A DNA stretch of 64,000 bases, from assembly GCA_964613215.1 (NCBI GenBank), contig CAZTHK010000006.1, positions 1-64,000 on the forward strand. Reading direction: 5' to 3'. Shown here piece by piece: positions 18,301 through 26,484 of the stretch. Numbering within the stretch: position 1 is the stretch's first letter; each line of letters starts with the position of its first letter. A program made the translations under genes and the position numbers. The notes below the pieces were generated by a model that saw nothing but the letters and a program-made list of their open reading frames with translations, ran no database searches and had not been told where the DNA came from. Source of the stretch: CAZTHK01 sp964613215 (GTDB lineage: Bacteria; Krumholzibacteriota; Krumholzibacteriia; Krumholzibacteriales; CAZTHK01).

Positions 18301-21264
18301 CACCTCTGCACATATCCCCTCCCTGCCGGCCATGACCACGGAGGTGGTATCCGGTCCACTCAGCACCGGGGGCACACCGTGACGCCTGGCGGAATAATCC
18401 GGAGGGGGCCGGAGGTTGATCTCCACCCGCCTGTTTCTTGCTCTGCCTTCAGGGGTGCTGTTTGAAGCGACCGGCTCTCTCGGTCCCAGGCCGGTGTAAT
18501 CCATCCTGCCGGCCGGGATGCCATTCATTCTGAGAACCTGGAATACCGTCCTGGCCCTGGCGATGGAAAGCTCCAGGTTGGAGGGGAAATCCCTGTTGCT
18601 GATGGGAATATCGTCGGTATGTCCTTCGACTATGATATTCCAGCCGGGGTGTTCCCTCATCCACAGGGCCAGGGCCGCTATCTGCCTCAGGGGCACCTCC
18701 TCCATCTCCGCCCTGCCGGGGGCGAAACAGAGGTCTGATATGGACATGGCCGCAAAGCTCTGATCCTCCGCAAGGATGTTGCCGGAAGCTAAATTTTCAG
18801 AATCTCCGTCCCGGCCTTCCGCCACAGCGGTACTGTCCATTGCTGAATCATGGTTGGCAGGGGATTGCGGTTCGCCTGCCTCCGGGCTGGCAGATTGATC
18901 CCCTGTGTAAATATGGCTGCTGCCATAAGCTGTTTCGATCGCAGCTGCTGTTGAGTCTGCCGGATCAGGTACGTGCCCGCAGGCACGATTACCTACCGGA
19001 CCTGCTCCGCTGATGGAATCCGGCCCGGCTGACTTCGCCGGCACAGCCTTCACCCTGCCGGCATCCTCCAGCGGAAAATCCGCCCTGCGGTTACCGGAGG
19101 GCGGCAGTTCCACCAGCATCTCCCCCTTCTGGCCGAAGGTGAAGTATCCTGCTTCGCCGGGCGCCAGAGAATCCGGGACTGTGGCCGGATCGATCCTTAT
19201 CACATGAGTTCCTTCAACCACACCGGGGATCGAATACATCCCTGCCGAATCGGTAACCGCATAGGTGCCATCCTCGATGAATACAGAAACGCCGGAGACC
19301 CCCTCCTCCCCGGCGCTCCTCAACCCATCACCATCTTCATCCCTGAAAACCGACCCCAGGATGATACCCCTCCTGGTAAACACTCCCTCCACTATCCTTA
19401 CCGAAGACTGAGCCGGCCCGCCGGTTACTCTTTCACCGAAGGGAGTCACACCGGAAACAATAGCAGAGCTGACAATATTCCCCCACTCCTGGCCGGCCTT
19501 TACCCTGGCCCGGAAAACAATGCTGACCTTCTCGCCCGGTCCCAGCGAACCGGCGTTCCACCTCAGGGTATTTACTTCCTTTACCGGCTGCCGGCTTCCC
19601 CCTGCATATGCCAGTCCGTGGGAGAGCCTTTCTGTTACCATCACACTGTCTATGGCGGTCTCACCGGTAAGATTCTCCACCGTTATCAGGTAACTCAGTA
19701 TATCCCCCACCATGGCAGTGGGTTCCCTGACCGACTGGGTCACCGATATCATGGGAACATCATTTTTGAGCAGAACATCCTCCACGCTGTCACTGGCACT
19801 CCGGTCCACCCTGGAGCACACCTCCACGGTGAAGGCGGTTTCAGTTCCGGGGAAGCTTCTGAGATCACCATTACTACCCCACAACCTCAATCCCACCACC
19901 CTGGACTCCCCCCGGGGCACCGGACCCACCCCGGCTATAAAACCATGCCGGGGGGATAGAGGATTTCCGGCCGAGTCTATAAACTGAACCCGGCACCCCG
20001 GCGGTACTTCCATGGAATCGGCAAACACCATATCCAGAGTGTCGGTAAAATTACCGCTGCTGAGCAACTCATGCCAGAAAACCACGGTGGTATCACTGCC
20101 GTTGAGCCGGTGCACCACCCTGTCCTCCGGGGTTCCGGAGGGAGCGGCCGGATTGCCTCTGGGGCCTATGACCAGTGAACTCACCCTGCCTACCAGAACG
20201 GTGACCTCATTGGAGGAGAGGGCATGAAATCCTGTCTCCCCCCGGTACCGGCTGGATGCCGAGTTTACAATACCTCCCCACTCCCTCTGATCATCCACCC
20301 TGACCAGGAAGGATAGAGTTCCCTCCTGCCCCGGAAGGAGCGTCTCCAGAGAAACCCTCACCCCTTTGACCCGCTCCGCTGAAGGGGGTACATCCACCCA
20401 CTGCGAGGTCCGGATATCAAAATAGTCTATTGCCCCTGGTATGGTACTGGTTACAGTTCCCGGCACCAGTTCGGTCCCGCTGTTTATCCCGGTGTAGTCG
20501 ATATAATCACTGATAGTTACCTGGTCAGCTTCCCTCTCCCCGGTATTCTCGAAGTGTACCGAATACTCGATATTCTCCCCCGGCAGCACCTCCGTGCGGT
20601 CAGTCTGAACCACTACCGGCACCCGGGCATCATTCCTCACTGTGACCATCACAACGTTGTCCCGTTCCAGCGAGGAGGTATCCTCCACCGAACGGGAGGT
20701 CAGGTCCAGATAGGCAATCTCCCCTCCCCCCACTCCGGACATGGGCAGCACCGCCTCCAGGATAACACTGGCCTCTTCCCCCATATCCAGCGGCCCCACG
20801 GTGGTGACCTCACTGTCCCCCGGGCCGACCAGGCTGTCGCCATCCTGGTCCAGATAGATGGCCGTCCCGGACATGGTAAAATCACTACCCTCTGTTTGAT
20901 CAACCTCCAGCCGGAAGAAGCCGGTTTCATTGCCGCTGTTTCGCAGCAGATAGGGGAAGGTCACCGTTTCCCCCGGGAAGCCTTCCCGGGAAGCCGCCGG
21001 TGCGGCGGGTGTTCCATCCGGTGTTATCCCGGAGGAGTAGAAGGGCAGTACACTCAGCCACACCCGGTTGGAAGAGATATTATTGAGATTTCCGTTCAGC
21101 CGGTAGCTGGCGGTGGATTGACTGGTAATACTCTCACCGGCGGGGGGAATACCGGCATAAGCGGAGGAGGGAAAAAGAATAATCCGCACCATCAGGAGGA
21201 TGAACAGCCACCATCCCCTCAGTGACCATACCGGCATTTTTGTTCTCTTCCTGATATCAAACAT
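15301..21264 (-). CDS. DUF11 / SdrD-B / OmpA / beta-barrel fusion protein
   Basis: A 1987-residue protein. The signal peptide ends near SSAYA (residue 37). Residues about 40-650 carry DUF11-type domains (for example EYSVHFENTGEREADQVTISD). Residues about 660-740 form an SdrD-B-like domain (GSVFRDEDGDGLRSAGEEG). After a low-complexity linker an OmpA peptidoglycan-binding domain follows (about 850-965; VEGHTDD, NLELSIARARTVF, NRRVEINL). Residues about 1200-1987 show the alternating amphipathic strands of an outer-membrane beta barrel and a periplasmic region before it. It could tie the outer membrane to the cell wall and display or export the neighbouring repeat proteins; that role is inference. 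Second-last gene of the cluster. Confidence 0.85.
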   Translation of the reverse strand: MFDIRKRTKMPVWSLRGWWLFILLMVRIILFPSSAYAGIPPAGESITSQSTASYRLNGNLNNISSNRVWLSVLPFYSSGITPDGTPAAPAASREGFPGETVTFPYLLRNSGNETGFFRLEVDQTEGSDFTMSGTAIYLDQDGDSLVGPGDSEVTTVGPLDMGEEASVILEAVLPMSGVGGGEIAYLDLTSRSVEDTSSLERDNVVMVTVRNDARVPVVVQTDRTEVLPGENIEYSVHFENTGEREADQVTISDYIDYTGINSGTELVPGTVTSTIPGAIDYFDIRTSQWVDVPPSAERVKGVRVSLETLLPGQEGTLSFLVRVDDQREWGGIVNSASSRYRGETGFHALSSNEVTVLVGRVSSLVIGPRGNPAAPSGTPEDRVVHRLNGSDTTVVFWHELLSSGNFTDTLDMVFADSMEVPPGCRVQFIDSAGNPLSPRHGFIAGVGPVPRGESRVVGLRLWGSNGDLRSFPGTETAFTVEVCSRVDRSASDSVEDVLLKNDVPMISVTQSVREPTAMVGDILSYLITVENLTGETAIDSVMVTERLSHGLAYAGGSRQPVKEVNTLRWNAGSLGPGEKVSIVFRARVKAGQEWGNIVSSAIVSGVTPFGERVTGGPAQSSVRIVEGVFTRRGIILGSVFRDEDGDGLRSAGEEGVSGVSVFIEDGTYAVTDSAGMYSIPGVVEGTHVIRIDPATVPDSLAPGEAGYFTFGQKGEMLVELPPSGNRRADFPLEDAGRVKAVPAKSAGPDSISGAGPVGNRACGHVPDPADSTAAAIETAYGSSHIYTGDQSASPEAGEPQSPANHDSAMDSTAVAEGRDGDSENLASGNILAEDQSFAAMSISDLCFAPGRAEMEEVPLRQIAALALWMREHPGWNIIVEGHTDDIPISNRDFPSNLELSIARARTVFQVLRMNGIPAGRMDYTGLGPREPVASNSTPEGRARNRRVEINLRPPPDYSARRHGVPPVLSGPDTTSVVMAGREGICAEVVKPAEGRVFRDRDQIDVTVSSPLGSTVELYVDDIPVGREKIGQKQVDIRKGTIQVIFYGVRIKPGKNRILVVCRQFGGNCQKCVRNVYLAGRIDGIVTERDMVSVSADGRTSPLLIFLVRDESGLPVRDGIFMEVEGPPDLTGGLDRNPNREGVQVPTSEGKVVLELPPSHTSRRARIYLSHGRFRAGMGVAYLSSPRDWFLLGFGEGKAGYSHFSGSGNTCGTRERYHDGLFAEGQISFYGKGEVRGEHLLTCAVNTRPIREDRLFRRIEPEKYYPVYGDASELEFNTSSRSGTYLKLDHRNYSAMLGDFRTGLRSTEFTRYHRSFNGVKGEGYVGRGRVRAFVTRTDQVTCQEEIPADGTSGFYFLEHYPIVENSEKVRIEVRDRYRPEEIVRVDYKKINRDYDINYMDGSILFKKPVAVTDDDLNPVTIVVSYEYKTSSNDNHIYGLRTSVDITDSITVGGTAVLEEEGAENSSLVGMDLSGSLNSFLSVESEYAHSDRYLQGGGDAFRMKLRGDHGEALKWSTYYRDIDDNFFNQSFSGGKTELGSKKLGADADWRVRDDLALEAKGFRHSFRERNEKKKYTHLVGLYRDGAITGRTGFGYASHSDNRNGDRSAVLLLAGAGYQGEKTGARIEYDQILDGEEVQEYPNRLQADISRTIWKSLAAVLKHEYRTGSRTGTRHLTQIGLESGEGKDLHLFSRYRLEGAMSGQRGQAIIGMENEFSLTEHLTSTFSAERHQTVSGRAADDFTAFRTGWLYTPAQGEYRLKGEYQIRIEEDRRKHLVGLGGIKRMSERWSGLTRGELWYADEEIEADRVKGKSTAGLSFRPRRGGPLTLLSLWRLRYEKNSPAHPGAVDWDFTSSLEANYQAGGGYEVEGKFATRWVRNTFKSYTASASSFMYQGRVIKVFGRVWDVGLTGRLVHQRETRTVRYGGAIELGRRLAGKLWAGAGYQFGGHMDSDTPVNQFDTDGIYIRLRMKFNEKLLGYFYENAIRGWRD

Positions 21265-21681
21265 TGCTATTGCGCACCTGCATCTTCCCCCGATACCGGT
21301 GGGCAGACAGATGGTAACTGCGCCGGGGCTGCCGGCCTGTACCGGTTCGCAACGGAACAGCCATCCTTCGACCGCGGAAGTGCTTGCGGGAACCCGCCCC
21401 GCCGGCTGCTGAAATTGCGAAAATCATGAATGGCTATCATAATCGTATGCTTTATAATAAGTTACAGAATTATTCATCTCCCCGTATTTTCCGCCCTCTC
21501 TTATACTCAATTAGAGGCCGGTCCATATGTTAAGACCGCCTCTAATCTGACTGTATTCTGCCTGCGTCCGGATACATTCCCGGTATCGATCTCCTTTCAG
21601 AACCCTGCCCCGGAAGATCGATCCTCGCGGTGGAGCGGCCTGCCCGGCCAGCTCCACCGCGTGATATTTAGGTGGCCGAGG
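21265..21681. other. Non-coding interval inside the DUF11 cluster
   Basis: About 417 bp between two minus-strand genes. Contains the stem-loop at 21626-21661 and presumably a promoter for the 1987-residue gene, which I could not pinpoint. Confidence 0.4.
21626..21661 (-). terminator. Strong stem-loop after the 902-residue DUF11 gene
   Basis: An 11-bp perfect stem (CGCGGTGGAGC with GCTCCACCGCG) with an inner GGCC/GGCC extension lies 20 bp past the stop codon of the gene at 21682-24390. There is no T tract on the minus strand, so it may weaken or process the transcript rather than end it fully. Confidence 0.5.
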
Positions 21682-24390
21682 CTACTCGGCCACTATTCTT
21701 GCTATAAAGCTCACTCCATCGGCGGTTCCGTCACCGCCGGCCAGTCTTCCGGTAAGCTGCCAGCGAATATTGGTAACATTGGCATCGAAGTTCGCAGGTG
21801 CTCCGCCACCCCCGCTGGCCGGGGTATAGGTCCAGGTAGAGCCTCCGTCATCGGAGAAATCGATGGTTACCCCTGTTATACCCGGTGCCAGTGTTCCGGA
21901 GGAAGCCGATCCCACCCGGTAGTGGGTCCAGTTGGGAATGGCATCGAATATGGCCAGGGCAGTAAGCGAGTCGGTGCCCACATTGGAATAGTCGGTCCGG
22001 TAGGTAAGCTCGGTACCGGGAGCCTGATCTCCTGAAGGATTAACCGACTTGTTCAGCACCAGGTTTCCTGCCACGATGGTGGTAACATCGGTGGCGCTGT
22101 CGGTGGCGCCGGTCCCGTTGCCGGTAGCCGTAACTGTTCCGGTTTCCACCGTACCCATGGGCACTCCCCCGGGTATGGAAACCTGCACCACTATGTCCCC
22201 GGAATTTCCGGGATCAAGGGTTACCGAAACGATGGGATTGTTGGAGAGATCGAAGAATGAATAGCTCCATCCGTTAGAACTTACCGCACTGAGCATGAAG
22301 GTGTCGTTGACATTACCGGTGTTGGTGACAGTGTGCTGATACCTTACCGTACCGCCGGCGGTGCCGGTACCGTTGCGGTCGGGAACTATGGTGACCGCAC
22401 CGGTGGTGTTGATGGTAACGGTGTTGGCTATTTCATCGAATACAGCCGGGTTGTTGGATGAGGTTGCTCTGAAGGCAACATTGTTCACTCCGGGAGCTTC
22501 ACCGGCCGGGACATCCACCCTGGCTATAATATTTACCTCCGCCCCGGAGCCCACCGGGCCTACGTTGCCGATGGGGGAAAGCTCCGGCACATCCAGAATC
22601 CCGTTGCCGTTGGCATCCAGGTAAAAGGTTGCCGTCCATCCGCCCGGGAAGGTGGATGAGAGTGAGTAGCTGTCACCGGATCCTCCGGTATTGATTACAT
22701 CCAGGGCGAAATCCACATAGGTCCCGGGATCGGTATCCTGATCGACCGGTGTGTCGTTGGTGCCGGCTACCCCGTCATAGTTGCCGATATTCACCGAGGC
22801 CGGGTCGACCTGGGTGATCTCATCCGTGGTCAGGTTGGTCTCGGCGGGATTGCTGGTGGAAGCGGCGCTTACTACCGCCTGATATGGCCCCCCCGCTGCT
22901 GCATCACCGGGAATAGTGATTCGTACTATGAAATCTGCGGTATCTCCCGGATTTACCGGTCCCACATCGGGGATCCCGTCGCTGCCTGTATCGGACAGCG
23001 GGGTAACCCCGTCACTGCGGTAGAACTGAACTCCCCATCCGGCCGGAATGGTGGAGGAACCGTCCAGGGTGATATTGATCTGATCGGAGTCGTTGCCGTC
23101 GTTGCGGACCGTATTGATGAAATCCACCGAGCTGTTGGCATACGCATTGGCCACCGCCTGGCTGTCATCATCATAGTCGGGGGGTGTTCCAGCATCCGGC
23201 GCACCATCGGGACCGACCAGCACATCGGCTATCACATTAACATTTATCTGGGTGTTGTTGGTGGTAACTATTGTGGGATCGCTGGTTCCGGGATTGTTAT
23301 CCACATAGGCCACCGCTCCGTTATTATTTATTATCCCCGCCGGCATATCGGCCGGAACATCCAGATCATAGGTGAAGTTGTAGTTCTGTCCCACCGTGAT
23401 ATCGCCGCTGGTTATGTAAGCCACTGCGATATCACCCGCCGCCGCCGAAGTGGACCAGTTCCAGGTCTCCGGCGATCCGGCGGCAGGGCTGCCGGCAGGC
23501 AGGTAGAGTACCGTACCTCCGGCGGGTGCACCCGCGGGCGAGCCGGTGATCGCCAGGGGATTGCCGGTGGAGGGATCCAGGGGAATTATATCGTATATCA
23601 TTACACCGGTAAGACTTACCGAACCCACCGTTACTCCGTGGGCGTCGTCGTTACCCACATTGGAACCGGTAACGGTATAGGTAATGGTAGCTCCCGGATC
23701 CACATTGGCCGGCAAACCCGACATGGAAGCGGTCAGAGCGGCATCACTTACCACATTGGTAAGATGGTAGTTCCGGGTATCCGTCCGGGTGTTATCCCCC
23801 GCTGAAGTTGCCTCCATACCCACGTAGGCAACCTCTCCGCTTGCCGCGGTGGTGGGGACCTGGTATGAAACCAGCAGGCTGACCGTGGTTCCGGCATTTA
23901 TGGGTCCCAGATTGCCCGGTGTTCCCCCCGACGAGATGGCCGGTTCGCCTCCGTCCAGGACACCGTTTCCGTTAAGGTCGTGATAAACGGTAATATCCCC
24001 GATACCCAGGGTCATGGTGGTGTTGGCCGCATCCAGCAGCGGCACCAGCGAATAGGTGTCGGAATCATTACCGGTATTGGTCAAATTGTAACTGTAATAG
24101 ACTGTCTGCCCCGGAATGGCGTTCTGGGTCATGGCCGGTGTTACCGGCGGGTTCTCACCTGAATCATCAGGCAGAACCGACACTCCGTATACGGGCAGGA
24201 CCACTGTGGTGACTTCATTGGATGTGGTGGTAAAGGTATTGCCCACCATATCCTCGAACGTGGCCGAAGCCTGGTTTCTTATGGTAGTACCGGCGGGTGT
24301 CTGTGCCTCCGCAGCTACGGAAACAAGCAGAACCGCCAGCACCAGGGCTGTTACTGCCAGCCCCGAAAACCCTCTCTGCTTCATATCCAA
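21682..24390 (-). CDS. Multi-domain DUF11 surface protein
   Basis: A 902-residue secreted protein with signal peptide ending VAAEAQ (about residue 29). The mature chain is a string of beta-sandwich domains with recurring phrases such as YYSYNLTNTGNDSDTYSL, VDFINTVRNDGNDSDQI and VRYQHTVTNTGNVNDTF, ending with a DUF11 domain (LNKSVNPSGDQAPGTELTYRTDYSNVG). DUF11 domains are usual in long surface and S-layer-like proteins. Low Cys and Lys, high Thr, Gly, Asn and Asp fit a secreted stalk. No C-terminal anchor is visible, so it may depend on the adjacent OmpA/barrel protein. Confidence 0.85.
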   Translation of the reverse strand: MDMKQRGFSGLAVTALVLAVLLVSVAAEAQTPAGTTIRNQASATFEDMVGNTFTTTSNEVTTVVLPVYGVSVLPDDSGENPPVTPAMTQNAIPGQTVYYSYNLTNTGNDSDTYSLVPLLDAANTTMTLGIGDITVYHDLNGNGVLDGGEPAISSGGTPGNLGPINAGTTVSLLVSYQVPTTAASGEVAYVGMEATSAGDNTRTDTRNYHLTNVVSDAALTASMSGLPANVDPGATITYTVTGSNVGNDDAHGVTVGSVSLTGVMIYDIIPLDPSTGNPLAITGSPAGAPAGGTVLYLPAGSPAAGSPETWNWSTSAAAGDIAVAYITSGDITVGQNYNFTYDLDVPADMPAGIINNNGAVAYVDNNPGTSDPTIVTTNNTQINVNVIADVLVGPDGAPDAGTPPDYDDDSQAVANAYANSSVDFINTVRNDGNDSDQINITLDGSSTIPAGWGVQFYRSDGVTPLSDTGSDGIPDVGPVNPGDTADFIVRITIPGDAAAGGPYQAVVSAASTSNPAETNLTTDEITQVDPASVNIGNYDGVAGTNDTPVDQDTDPGTYVDFALDVINTGGSGDSYSLSSTFPGGWTATFYLDANGNGILDVPELSPIGNVGPVGSGAEVNIIARVDVPAGEAPGVNNVAFRATSSNNPAVFDEIANTVTINTTGAVTIVPDRNGTGTAGGTVRYQHTVTNTGNVNDTFMLSAVSSNGWSYSFFDLSNNPIVSVTLDPGNSGDIVVQVSIPGGVPMGTVETGTVTATGNGTGATDSATDVTTIVAGNLVLNKSVNPSGDQAPGTELTYRTDYSNVGTDSLTALAIFDAIPNWTHYRVGSASSGTLAPGITGVTIDFSDDGGSTWTYTPASGGGGAPANFDANVTNIRWQLTGRLAGGDGTADGVSFIARIVAE

Positions 24391-24493
24391 CCTCCATTTC
24401 TCAGATTAAAATTCCTGCCCGGATAACCCGGGCAATCTGATATATCAAAAGTTGCACGCGGATATATCTCAGTAACAGACAAGCTTCCCGCTC

Positions 24494-24982
24494 CTACTTC
24501 ACCCTCACCCGGTATGAAAGCGTCACTTCCTGATCGACCTTCAGCTCGCCGGGCAGGTTCCACCTGATATGGGTTATCATATCCGGGGTGGCCCTCTTCT
24601 TCACCTTCCGGCCATCCGCGGTGGTGACAGTGTAAGTAACCGGCGCTTCCTGATATGTCTTGCCGTCATCGATGCTGAAGAGGGGATGGTAGTCCCCCTG
24701 CTCTGTAGCGGTCTGTTCTATGTATACCGTTCCGGGCGGTACTGGGCCGGTCAGCTCCACCCCGCGGGCGGGAGAATCACCGCTGTTGCGGTACTTCAGC
24801 ATATACTCCACGGTATCGCGGGGATAAACCTTATCCGCTGGCACTGCAGTCTCACGATTTTCGCTTACCACTATCTTCCGCGCACTCATCGATCCTTCCA
24901 GTACCGGATTCTGGCCCCTGGCTGCGGAACAGAAAGAAACCACAACCACCGACAGAACCAGTATAAAGAGACCTCTTCTCAT
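24494..24982 (-). CDS. Small secreted single DUF11-domain protein
   Basis: A 162-residue protein: signal peptide ending AARGQ (about residue 24) then one DUF11-like domain (DTVEYMLKYRNSGDSPARGVELTGPVPPGTVYIEQT) that fills the rest and ends in a YRVRVK strand. It is the first gene of the four-gene minus-strand cluster, supported by an AGAAGGAGG ribosome site. It shares the closing YRVR strand with the 1365-residue protein. Possible roles are a minor subunit or cap; this is inference. Confidence 0.8.
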   Translation of the reverse strand: MRRGLFILVLSVVVVSFCSAARGQNPVLEGSMSARKIVVSENRETAVPADKVYPRDTVEYMLKYRNSGDSPARGVELTGPVPPGTVYIEQTATEQGDYHPLFSIDDGKTYQEAPVTYTVTTADGRKVKKRATPDMITHIRWNLPGELKVDQEVTLSYRVRVK

Positions 24983-25621
24983 AAACTGCCTCCTTCTCTA
25001 TCCCCCGGTCCGGCAGAGCTGAAAGCCCGGATGCGGATATTGAACCAGGAGGACTCCATTGGTTTTCCAGAAGAAACAACTTCCTCTTAAGGGCAAGTCA
25101 AAGGCAAGGGGTATTCCACAGAGCGGGACTTTAGTCCCCGGGATACTGCAAAGGCCCCATAAGGGTAACGGGACTTTAGTCACAATTATTTATAACAAAA
25201 TAAGTTAGGCAATTATTAAATTGAGGCTCAGGCATATGAAATACAGGTAATCAGAGGAAACCACAGGGAACAACGGGACATCAGAAACTCCAACCGGGCA
25301 TTATAAAACCCTCTCTCTTTGCAAAGCTGTTGCAAAATGCAAACATTCTGAAAAGCTGACCGTAAACCGCCCCGTTCCCGGCCTGTCTGATATTAATACA
25401 GCCGCTACAACCAGATGCTGATTACTTAATGCCTGCCGGATTATCTGCAAAGCAGCCGTGAGTTTAAATATATCTGTGAACTTCTATTCAGCTTTACGCT
25501 GTTACCCATTGGCTGGCAATTTTTGGCAAGCTTTTTCTCTATTTCAGCATTCAATCCGTTATATGTTGCTGATGTTTCTCTATTTCTCTATATCGCCGGG
25601 ATAGAGATAACTTAATAATTC
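24983..25621. other. Non-coding interval between divergent genes
   Basis: About 640 bp separating the DUF11 cluster from the cytochrome gene. It holds the GGGACT palindromes listed separately; otherwise nothing recognised. The DUF11 cluster promoter should lie here on the minus strand. Confidence 0.4.
25124..25181. repeat. Two copies of a GGGACTTTAGTC palindromic motif
   Basis: CGGGACTTTAGTC occurs at 25124-25136 and again at 25169-25181, 45 bp apart. The first copy is a full palindrome (GGGACT-TT-AGTCCC), the second a half-decayed one. This looks like a dispersed REP-like element; only these two copies were noticed in the window. Confidence 0.5.
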
Positions 25622-25650
25622 TTGACATATTGAACTAGTGTATTCAGAAT
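25622..25650 (+). promoter_or_regulatory. Candidate promoter of the cytochrome gene
   Basis: TTGACA at 25622-25627, a 17-bp spacer, then CAGAAT at 25645-25650 (four of six matches to TATAAT), about 80 bp before the start codon. The -35 box is perfect; the -10 box is only fair. Confidence 0.4.
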
Positions 25651-25728
25651 GTGGAACAAGGTAGATTATTAATCCGGGGAAATTTATATCAGAGTGAGTC
25701 CGTTTATGACCACAGGAAGGAGCATATC

Positions 25729-26235
25729 ATGAAGAAGTTGCTTTTACTGCTCTCTATCTTCGCCCTGACCGTTTTGATGACCATGCCGGTTACCGGTGAG
25801 GGGAAAAAGGGGAAGATGAAGGTGGAGCTTCCCCCGCCGGAGGGAAAAGCATTTCTCCATTATATCACCGAAGTAAGCCCTTATCAGGGCTGGGGATTCT
25901 GGCCCGGACATACTGAAATGAAAGAGGGCAAAAGCCCCCACGGAGCCTACGTGAAGATCATGGCCAATCCCATAGCGCTTAAGGCAGTCAGAGAGGGAAA
26001 GGATAAGATGCCCCCCGGCTCCATGATCATGAAAGAGAACTTCAACAAGAAGAAGGAACTGGTGGCCCTTACCCCAATGTACCGGGTGGAGGGGTACAAC
26101 CCGGACGGAGGCGACTGGTACTGGGCCAAGATGGGGCCGGACGGAAAGGTAATGGCTGAGGGTAAGATAAAGGGTTGTATAGACTGTCATGCCAGAGTGA
26201 AGAAGAGGGACTGGGTATTTCATCCGCCAGAGTAG
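25729..26235 (+). CDS. Cytochrome P460 family protein
   Basis: A 168-residue periplasmic protein with signal peptide (MKKLLLLLSIFALTVLM ... VTGEG). Close to the C-terminus is one c-type heme site, CIDCH (residues 150-154), followed by the DWVF element, the arrangement typical of cytochrome P460. Upstream features FLHYITEVSPYQGWGFWPG and HGAYVKIMAN fit the P460 beta fold. Known members oxidise hydroxylamine or bind NO or cytochrome c'-beta ligands; which applies here is unknown. I begin at 25729 because of AGGAAGGAG just upstream. A ferric-reductase-like gene follows 250 bp later. Confidence 0.85.
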   Translation: MKKLLLLLSIFALTVLMTMPVTGEGKKGKMKVELPPPEGKAFLHYITEVSPYQGWGFWPGHTEMKEGKSPHGAYVKIMANPIALKAVREGKDKMPPGSMIMKENFNKKKELVALTPMYRVEGYNPDGGDWYWAKMGPDGKVMAEGKIKGCIDCHARVKKRDWVFHPPE

Positions 26236-26484
26236 ATTGAGGCTGGAATATAACAACGGACCGGTCCGCAGAAAGTGTTTCTAAGAATTGCCGGCATTCA
26301 TTTGCACACCCCGGCCGGATTCATAACCTGCGGCGGGGGAGTGTGGGTCTGTTTACAAATTGACGGGATCTTTATGGCGGCCTGATGCTGTTTTTCGCCC
26401 GGGCCGGAAACGCAGATACAACCTTGATCTCATATTATAGAAAATAAGGCGCCGCAAATTAAAACCTAAACAGGGTATATCGAT

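Noticed and set aside
16477..18465. Several 280-codon plus-strand ORFs
   Set aside because: Antisense to the 1987-residue fusion protein, whose domain content is unmistakable.
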